Below are positions 56,296 to 64,000 of a stretch of DNA of 64,000 bases, piece after piece. Each line of letters starts with the position of its first letter. Position 1 is the stretch's first letter. The position numbers and the translations under genes are program-made. Below the pieces are notes generated by a model. That model was not told where the DNA came from, made no database searches, and saw only the letters and a list, made by a program, of their open reading frames with translations. The DNA comes from Istiophorus platypterus (taxonomy: Eukaryota > Chordata > Actinopteri > Istiophoriformes > Istiophoridae), in NCBI GenBank assembly GCA_016859345.1, contig CM029121.1, positions 23,935,675 to 23,999,674 on the forward strand, written 5' to 3'.

Positions 56296-59076
56296 ACACA
56301 CACACTCTTGTACTAATAAAGGGGGTAAATTACAAATTACAACCAGCAAATATCAGCTTCTTTAAAAGAAAAAAATGTATAGAAGTAAAAATATATACTT
56401 TTAAGCAGTTTAAACTGAATTAATTTGCCAAAAACTTTGGCCTTAGTGGATTTACATTTGTGTTGAATGTATTATTATCTGATTTACACTTAAATACTGT
56501 ACTATAAAACATTCTTCATGTAATCTGCAGTTTGATATTTTCTTTATAAGAGCCTTTAAATGCATCATCTCCCCTCACTGTAGCTACTGTGGAAATCTTT
56601 TTTTAAATTGAAGCACGTCCCAGTGAGACGCCTGCCGTGGTCATCACCTCACTTCCAATTCAGTAAAGTCAGTTTCTAACACACTGACAAATAAACGCGC
56701 GCGCGCACACACACACACACTCACACACACATGCGCAGACACGCACACACAAACATACACACACTTGGGGACCACTGATCTGGATGGATTTGATGTTTAG
56801 ATTAGCGTTAGGCTCTTATTTTGTCCTACTATTTGTCTTAAGTGCAAACTGGACATGAACCTGTGGATTTCCTGTGTCTTAATTATGACAGAGGTTTGGA
56901 CATGATTTTACTGAGCCAGTTTTCAAAGTCGTCAGTTTGCAAAAGCTGTTACCAAACCCTTGTGAATAAATTTCATAAATTTTGGGTTCTGATGAAAGTT
57001 TTTACTGCTTCTGATACTGGCAGATGTTTCTATCAATTTGTCCAATGAAGGTAAATAACAGAAACACCTGTTTGTATAACACAGCACAGTTCAAAAGCAG
57101 CACAAACTGCATCCTCGAAAAATGATCATACAGTTGAATCAACACCTCTCTAACAGTTTCAACTGCATGAAGGGAGGATTTGTTGCAGGACTGTTCTGTT
57201 AGACTGCATCAGTTTTAACTACATCTTCCTAATAATCTGTCATCTAAATCTAAGCAATCAGCAGCTTTAATCCAGAAATACTAACACTGGTACGGGAGAA
57301 ATATTTCACCCTCCAGGTTGGGTGTAGTGTACAAGGTTAAGGGGCCCCGCGGTGCTGTTTTTACACCAACGTTTGGGTCTGCTTGTCTTTAAGAACAGGG
57401 GTCCTCCAGAGTTTTTAAGTCCTGAACCCCCAACATCTCAGATTTAATAACAATGAAAAATATATATATGTCTTCCCTATGTCAGGAGGGACGTCCTGAA
57501 GTCCCCTGATGATTACCTGCACCCTGGTTTGAGAACCACTGAGCCTGTTTAGGATGAATTCAATGCTACTGTACACATCTTTATATCAGGATCTGAATAT
57601 GTCACTGAAGAAGCGTGGGAGAAGAGAGACTCAAAAAAACTGCCCCAGAATCTGCCAATAAATGTCATCAGGTGAGTCCTTTGGACCTTTCATTCTTCCT
57701 CCAAAACTCCCTACAACTAACACGGGAATCAATCAACTGACCTTGTTTAGTTTGTAGATTATTTGTGACTGTGATGATTCATAAGCTTCACTTATTCTGC
57801 TACTTTTTTAAGCTGCAGCTAAGGGGTTAAAATGTCACATATCCTGACGAGGATTAAAAGGCGTAAACCTGGTACAAGCAGGTGTCTTTGTAAACTCAAC
57901 TGGAGCAAACATTCCTGCGCTCAAGGACACGAGCTGCTTGTTTGGGCGGTTGGAGAGATTTTTATAGAAAATTAACTTGATTCATTTGCCTCTGCATGTT
58001 ACTTGTTGGTACATGACCATCTTGTTCTCTTTTCCTCGCTCCTCCTTTCTTCACATCTTTTCCCATCTGCCTTTCTTTTTTTCCCTCCAGAGAAACTACA
58101 GATCAATGTAATACAGTGAATTATTATTTATTTTACATTTTTGGACAAATACAGTAAGATAGAGCCTTGGGGTTTTTTTTGTTTTTTGTTTTTTTTTTGT
58201 TTTTACTCTTTAAAGTAAAATTTACTCTAGTTTTACCTTCAAGAGCCTCTATTCATCACATGAAGTAAAGTTTTGAATTTACATCAAAAAAAGTGCGAAG
58301 AGTTAAATTTTTTTGAATAACTTTTGTTTTCATGTTCAATCAGTGTTCAATCCATGATGAAAGATTGTTTTCACTAGGAATGAGACCCATTCCTGGGACC
58401 CATTCATACTTAAGCAAGCAAAAGTCACACCCATTGCCCTACCACACTCACCCTGGATCCAAGTACAGGGGGACGGGCGTGTCTGACTCAAACCGGCTTG
58501 ATTCCCAGAATTTCGGGTGGTGCTACTGGAAGAAAAAAACTAGGTGTCGGTTGATGGGAGCTGTCTCACTGCCTGTCCCGTTGCCTCCTCCCTCTCTGCC
58601 AGGGCCAACAGCCTTTATTATTCCTCCCTGCTTCTTCTTCTGCTTCGTCAGCGGTGTTAGTTTCAGTCTCGTTTCCTCTGACAAACGTCATTCCAGTCCT
58701 ACAAGTACAAAAAAAGGCAAAATTCAGGGAACAGTGAGCGCGCACACTTTTTGTGAGGCATGCATGCACAATAGTGGAAAAATAACCTAAGCTGTCATGA
58801 AAAAATGTGGTATGAAGAGATGGAGAAAGTTAGAAAATAATTCAATAGTGTGAAACAGTGACTTGTGTTTTGTACTTCAAAATATATATATAACACATGC
58901 ATGGGGTTGGGACTGTAATTAACAGACACACAGTCTGCCTGATCGCAGGTAACAAGGAGAGGACCCCGTTCCGGGGCGGGACACCAACCGTGGGTGTCCC
59001 GATTCTTTCAACCCCTCCGGCCCACAGGACAGACTGCTCACAGTTCCCCTCTTTGGTACAACTGAGTCTGCATCTG
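54769..59076 (-). CDS. candidate 3' exons of an unidentified minus-strand gene
   Basis: Five splice-bounded segments join in one frame: 59076-59042, 58525-58452, 56675-56653, 55571-55498 and 54847-54769. They total 285 nt, 94 codons plus TAA. The best pieces are the last two. One has a strong pyrimidine tract before CCCAG|GTT and reads FNKADVYLIFG. The other, after TTGCAG|G, reads MSEMMLLQQLCEAAPYVQHC and ends VLSMM-stop; it stands out as GC-richer than its surroundings. I recognise no family. The first segment conflicts with a plus-strand alternative at 58949-59089. In human the neighbour upstream of HSD17B12 is TTC17, but I cannot match these peptides to it. Confidence 0.22.
54985..55040. 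repeat. CT then CA compound microsatellite
   Basis: Twelve CT units followed by fourteen CA units. Confidence 0.95.
55190..55224. repeat. CA microsatellite
   Basis: A run of about seventeen CA units. Confidence 0.95.
56186..56309. repeat. CA, CT, CA compound microsatellite
   Basis: About 124 nt of CA, then TCTCTC, then two longer CA tracts separated by ATCATA. Confidence 0.95.
56696..56760. repeat. CG then CA microsatellite
   Basis: CGCGCGCGC passes into imperfect CA repeats, the same CG-to-CA arrangement as at 51541 and 52900. Confidence 0.9.
57396..57541. mobile_element. possible short hAT-type non-autonomous element
   Basis: The right edge read on the minus strand is CAGTGGTTCTCAAACCAGGG, the classic terminus of hAT-Charlie-like elements. 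The left edge is CAGGGGTCCTCCAGAG. No matching 8-bp target duplication is visible, so the ends are tentative. Confidence 0.4.
57590..58157 (+). CDS. candidate plus-strand exon pair, unidentified
   Basis: Exon 57590-57671 has an ATATCAG acceptor and a CAG|GTGAGT donor. It reads SEYVTEEAWEKRDSKKLPQN and then LPINVI. Its phase fits a second exon beginning at 58091, after an excellent pyrimidine tract ending TTCCCTCCAG, which reads through ETTDQCNTVNYY to TAA at 58155-58157. No upstream exon or family was recognised. The amino-acid content of the first exon looks protein-like, but this may be chance. Confidence 0.25.
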
Positions 59077-59089
59077 CTGCCGTGTTACG
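58949..59089 (+). CDS. candidate GC-rich exon, unidentified
   Basis: A 141-nt island is much richer in G and C than its flanks. It is bounded on the plus strand by GATCGCAG and by TACG|GTGAGA. Read there it is open in one frame (NKERTPFRGGTPTVGVP to LHLLPCYG), with G or C at about two thirds of third codon positions. The minus strand is also open across it. No domain is recognised. Confidence 0.28.
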
Positions 59090-59872
59090 GTGAGATACAC
59101 AGACCCACAAGAATGTAAACTAATGAGAATAAATCACCGATATACTATACACTACATAGTGTAGGTCAAAACATCCACACAAACACAAAAAAGAAGTGTG
59201 AATGCATGAATAAGAGTCAACATACACACACCTAAACAGATACAACTGTCTTCTTGTTTGTTTGTTTTTTCAAATATTCTCATACACATTAAAAAGGCTC
59301 CTACACAACAATGGTGCCATAAATTGAAAGGTACTTAATCCACATGGGACAGTTAGTAATACAGCTAGAACGCAGCAAAGTGCATATTTGCACTTTATAT
59401 TCATTTGAACTGCCGATTGCACTGAACTCATCTGGTGACTTGTAGCTATGCACAATATTTACATAAGACACCTCACACTTCACCTTACTACCCCTGTAAA
59501 CTAAGGTTTATATGTGTATATATGTATGTATATATTGCTTTTTAGTAATTATTTATATTAATATGTTACTGTATTGTGTTTATTAACCATTTACAATAGT
59601 TTTACTTTGCTTTTTTTACCTTCTTAAGTTATCAAATCTTGTTTTTCTATTGATTCTCATCTGCCAAACACCAAACTCCATATACTCATGCATTCAGTGA
59701 ATAGAGTCTGATTTTGATATTTTGAGCTTTGCATTTTAATATTTTCTTAAAAAACTCCAATTCCAAGTACCTTTTATTAATCTAATATTTTTTCTTTTTA
59801 TTGTAAACCATGATTTTTGATCACAGAGGTTTATATAAGACCTATAATAGGATACTATGCGTGTATTTTCAT

Positions 59873-59877
59873 GTGTG

Positions 59878-59909
<32 letters not shown>

Positions 59910-59911
59910 CG
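59873..59911. repeat. GT microsatellite
   Basis: A run of about eighteen GT units with single GC interruptions. Confidence 0.95.
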
Positions 59912-62142
59912 TGTGAATCTGTATTCGTGTGTGTTTGTGGTAAGACGGAGGGTTTGTCACTGATTTTGGATGCATGGAGGGTTTTTTTTCTTTTTCTTTT
60001 TTCCTTTACTGTAAATTTTTCTTATATATATATATTTTTTTATTTTATTATGCTAGATACATGTTACTTGTCTCTGTGATGTAATAATGTAAGGCACAAT
60101 GACTTTTCTACTTTTCTACTATCTTTTATATACTATCTATGTACGAGAGGGTTGCCAAAAACAGAAATCATTACACTGATTCAGTTCCACAAATATAAAG
60201 TTGGAGTTTTCTTCAGTCTATCCCCCATTTTTTAATGAAATGAATTGTCTCAAACACCATTAGTTGTAGTTTTCTGAGAGTTTAACATCAGCCTCTTTAG
60301 CAGAATCTTCCTGAACAAACAAACAGCCTTGTGAGATGCAGGAGAAGCTGCTCTGCCTCTCTGGAGCTCTGGGCCTTCAGCTGTACAGTCAGCCATTTTC
60401 TGTCAGACATGAGGAGGCTTCACTGCTTATGAAAGCAGAGCTTTTGTAACCAGTTAAAAAAACAAAAAAACAAACACGCTCCTAACACCAGACATAGAGG
60501 AAAGGCACATGTACATTTGGTGGACAACAATGCTAATGACGCCGCAGGAGGTTTTTATCATTCAGTTCTGACTGACTACCAGCCCAATGAGTGGTTACAA
60601 CAAAATGGCTGACGTGCATCTTCAAGGATAAACACACACATCAGTTTAAACAAAACACCTGGGAGGTAAAATGAAAATGCAGAGAATCATATTCCAATTA
60701 TATTTGTATCTTAAATCCTTTAGCTGCTTGTGAGAAAACTTAACTGACTCAACCTGCAGTTTTTAGAATTTTTTTTTCTGGGGGGGGTGTGAAGGACAGT
60801 TTTTGTTTTTGGTGCCTTAGAAAAGGGTTTCAGTCAAACAAGGGGGTACAGTGGACATTTAAAACTGCCCCTTTCTCACAACAGCCGTGAAATAAGATTC
60901 ATTTTTTAAAAGATATGATTGTACAAGTTGAACTTCTCCTGTCTTTGTTTTCATGTGTCCTGAGGAAAAGAAATTAGATTTGATTTTTCTCAAATTTTAA
61001 TTTGTGACATTTCATATAATCTACTGCTTTTCTAAAAATATTAAAATCCCCATAATCTGACAATTTTGAAGCATTTAATGTGCAATGTTTTTGTTCAGCA
61101 GGTAAAGACCCTGCCTTTCAATGTCATCTCCCTTAAATGTTAGAAAGGTTGAGACCAAAAAACTAAAGCCAGTCTAAAATATCACACTGAAGGTTTCAGT
61201 TGAAGGTTTTTGTGACTTATAATGAAATAACTATTATTATTTATTATCTGAATATTATGGTTATTAAACTGATCACATTTAAAGGTGGTAAAATAAAGTA
61301 GTAACATTGCTATCAGCCTTTGAAAAGGTCCTATAGGAATAATTCACATTTTCCTATCTTTATATCAGGGCATGATCTAAAATTTTTCATGATGGCAAAG
61401 TTAAGATTTGTCTTTAATTCAGAAATTACAATTAAGGGGATAATATTCTAGTAATTCTATCACTGATACACTCTTAACATTTACTAACATTCCCACAATC
61501 AGGGAAGTCTGAGCAGTCTGTGGGTGAGGAAATATTTGTAAAATCATTTGTGTATTTGTACAATATTATCTGAATTTTCTCTCAATGTGCATTCATTTCT
61601 AATAACAGTCTAATAACAGTACCTGACTCCTACTCCCACGCTGTACGTAAGAGCAGATCACTGTGCAACTGCTGCCCCAATCATGACCCTGTTACTGTGG
61701 AAGGATCATAGAGGGAATAAAACCTGTGGAGAAAAGAAAAGTGATCTGTTAGTTTTCTACATTCCAAATCTAACAAAAATGGAGTACAATATTTGCTTTA
61801 TACATCTTCAATTGAAACTGGTTATGATCTATTTGTAATAGATCATTATTTTCTTTACAGTCTATAAAAGCTTCCAAGTTGATGCTTACTCATCTACCAA
61901 TCTTCACTCTTTTCTTTAAGTTCTCTCTAATTTGAGGATAAAAGGACCTAAAATACAGTGACAGACCAGAAAAGACTTGATAAACAGTTAAGCAATTGTA
62001 TTTTAACATAGTAAACATGCACAAGTGACCTTGATATGTGTCTTAAAAAGGTAAAAAGTTAAAAAAAAAATTTTTTCTTTAATGTAAAGAAAAAAAATAT
62101 GTAAAGCTTTAGATTCATGACATTACATTTTATTCAGTGTGT

Positions 62143-62172
62143 CGATGTGTGTGTGTGTGTGTGTGTGTGTGA
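62143..62172. repeat. GT microsatellite
   Basis: A run of about fourteen GT units. Confidence 0.95.
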
Positions 62173-62477
62173 GTGTGTTGGCGTGTGCCTGACTCATATC
62201 CAAAGTGCAAATTAAAGTTTCAAAGCTACTAATCATCACTATTTACACACGTTTAAACTGTCAGAGTTATAGACACGATTCTGTGATCATGATCTGGTTA
62301 TGAGAGAAACACTTGAAAGAGAGAAAGAGAACATGAACTTTCTTTTTTTCAATCACTGACTTAAATTAATGCACATTAAAATAAAACTAAAACTTTAAAT
62401 TTAATGAAACATCGTGAATTAAACTGCCTCCGATTTGCCCTCACAGCAAACTTGCAGTGAATTTAATCCCAGTAAAA

Positions 62478-62512
62478 CCCACACACACACACACACACAC
62501 AGACACACACAC
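62478..62512. repeat. CA microsatellite
   Basis: About sixteen CA units interrupted by one CAGA. Confidence 0.95.
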
Positions 62513-64000
62513 ACAGAAAAATAATGTCGAGAATCTAAAACTTTACTAATTCTTCAGGTGTTTACATTTTGTTGATCAACACAGTCTAGTGAAAATTATT
62601 TCTTAACTCTCTTTATATTTCACTCCCTGACATGTGTCATGTTTGTGCGTCTGGTTTTTGATGCCACAGATTTTGTGAGTCAGATCTAAATTCATTATTG
62701 TTATTGTCATGTGAAAACTGTCAAGTAAAAACTCCAGATGCTGTGATTTTCACGCATTAACCCCCAGTTTCTGGTTTACAAACACTTCTCTTTGGGCTGA
62801 TGAACATCTGTGACCTTTTTGCTCATTAACTGTTTCGGAAAAGACGGCATAAAAGAAGGATCATGGACTAAAAACAACTCTGTTCTTATTTATTTTCCTG
62901 GATAGATGTTCTGTGGTCAGAATCTCCTCTGAAGCTGCTTTAACTGTAACACAGCTGAATGTGGATCACATTTTTCCCCTTTTTCTTCCTCATTCAAGCT
63001 CTAATCTGCTGTTTTCTACAGATGTTCCAAAGTTGAAATAAGTAAAAAAAAAAACAAAACAAGAAAACAAGGAGCAAAAACAACATGTTCATGTGTCCTA
63101 ATCAAGATTTTAGTCTCTGTGCACACACAAGTAGATTTTTAAAAATGCTTTTGTATTTACTTTTGTCTTCTATTTGTTTAAAATCTCTTGACCCTTTTCT
63201 GTTTTTTGTTCAGCTAATTTTCATAAACTAACTCTGACAGAATGATAAACTTTGCAAAAATGAAGTTAATAGTTAGAAACTATTTAGATGCATGTGGGAA
63301 TCAGCTCACTACAATTTGTCCACTGTCTGAACTGTATAATGATGCTTTCTTATGATAAGTTTTTTTTTTACTTTCTAGTGCTGTTTAGCTTTACCACTTC
63401 CTTGTTGTTTTAAGGATTATTAGATCATCTGAAAATTATCTAAGACTGATTGATATTTGTGTTTTATATTTACAACCGAAACTAGTCATTGAATAGCTTT
63501 GAGATCAATTTTTTTCTATATAACCTCTTTCTGCTTCCTCCTTGTTCTTTAAAACACAATGCGAACATATGTCAGATCCGCTTGAGAACCTGACACTCCA
63601 AAAATTGTTGTCATAAAGAGAATAAATTTATCTAAAAAGTGAGTCTGGGGCAGGAAAGGTTGAATCTCTCCAATATTAGCAGTTGAGAAAAATGCATTGT
63701 CATATTAAACTGCCCCTGGAGTTAAAGTGGTAAAAAAAAACTACAAACTTTCCTTTTGGTTTCTCAGTTAGCTGAAATACACAATTCCCAACAATACAAA
63801 CTAGTTTGTACATTTCTACATACTTTCATTTGTGGACGTCCCTTCAAGTTAATGCTAAATTTTTACAGTTTCTTGTCCTAACAGTTAACACAGAGGAACA
63901 CAAAACACTCCTGCCATTATTTAAAATGAATGAATCAATAAGATAAATGTATTTGAGAAGTGAAAACTGTCAGATTGTTGGGCTTTTGATGCCTTTTTGA

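Larger units (their letters stand above)
59160..64000. other. AT-rich region with no supported gene
   Basis: No recognisable protein or RNA gene. Microsatellites occur at 59873-59911, 62143-62172 and 62478-62512. A splice-bounded segment at 61661-61722 on the minus strand (FYSLYDPST) and a short open segment at 60340-60460 on the plus strand are the only exon-like stretches. Both are too weak to call. Confidence 0.55.

Noticed and set aside
50767..64000. miR-129-2, expected near HSD17B12 from the human map
   Set aside because: I looked for the mature miR-129 sequence on both strands and did not find it. It may lie beyond the window.

Overview
This is vertebrate nuclear DNA, and almost certainly teleost fish. 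It is AT-rich with very dense CA/TG microsatellites. It carries interspersed repeats that I recognise from ray-finned fishes: a Tc1-like transposon remnant, two copies of a non-autonomous hAT-like element built around TACTTAAGTA-type motifs, and tRNA-derived SINE-like sequence. Genes are split by GT-AG introns.

Two genes can be rebuilt exon by exon, both on the minus strand and in tandem. hsd17b12 (very-long-chain 3-oxoacyl-CoA reductase) runs from its start codon at 50226 to its stop at 30432. It has eleven coding exons, 993 nt in total, for a 330-residue product. About 0.9 kb beyond the end of its 3' UTR begins alkbh3 (AlkB-family 2-oxoglutarate/Fe(II) dealkylase). It has a non-coding first exon near 27815-27930 and nine coding exons from 26889 to 16690, 897 nt in total, for 298 residues. 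All exon phases match and all catalytic residues are present, so both look intact. The order hsd17b12 then alkbh3, in the same orientation, is also the human 11p11.2 order. The two proteins act separately: one in ER fatty-acid elongation, the other in nucleic-acid repair.

Layout: 1-16.5 kb is the region downstream of alkbh3, with no gene I can support; it holds repeats, microsatellites and three RFX X-box-like sites. 16.5-27.95 kb is alkbh3, whose 4.85-kb last intron contains the Tc1 remnant and a long CA/ACGC array. 27.98-28.5 kb is a hAT-like element lying against the alkbh3 promoter. 28.87-50.4 kb is hsd17b12, with an 11.5-kb first intron rich in homopolymers and simple repeats. 50.4-51.0 kb is its GC-rich promoter, with a TATA-like box and several CCAAT boxes. 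51-64 kb is microsatellite-rich and holds only candidate exons, which I could not assign to a known gene. I found no RNA gene, no CRISPR array and no clearly new biological system. The best leads are the unassigned exon-like islands at 52.3-59.1 kb, the 102-bp tandem duplication in the hsd17b12 3' UTR, and the microsatellite-filled hsd17b12 5' UTR.
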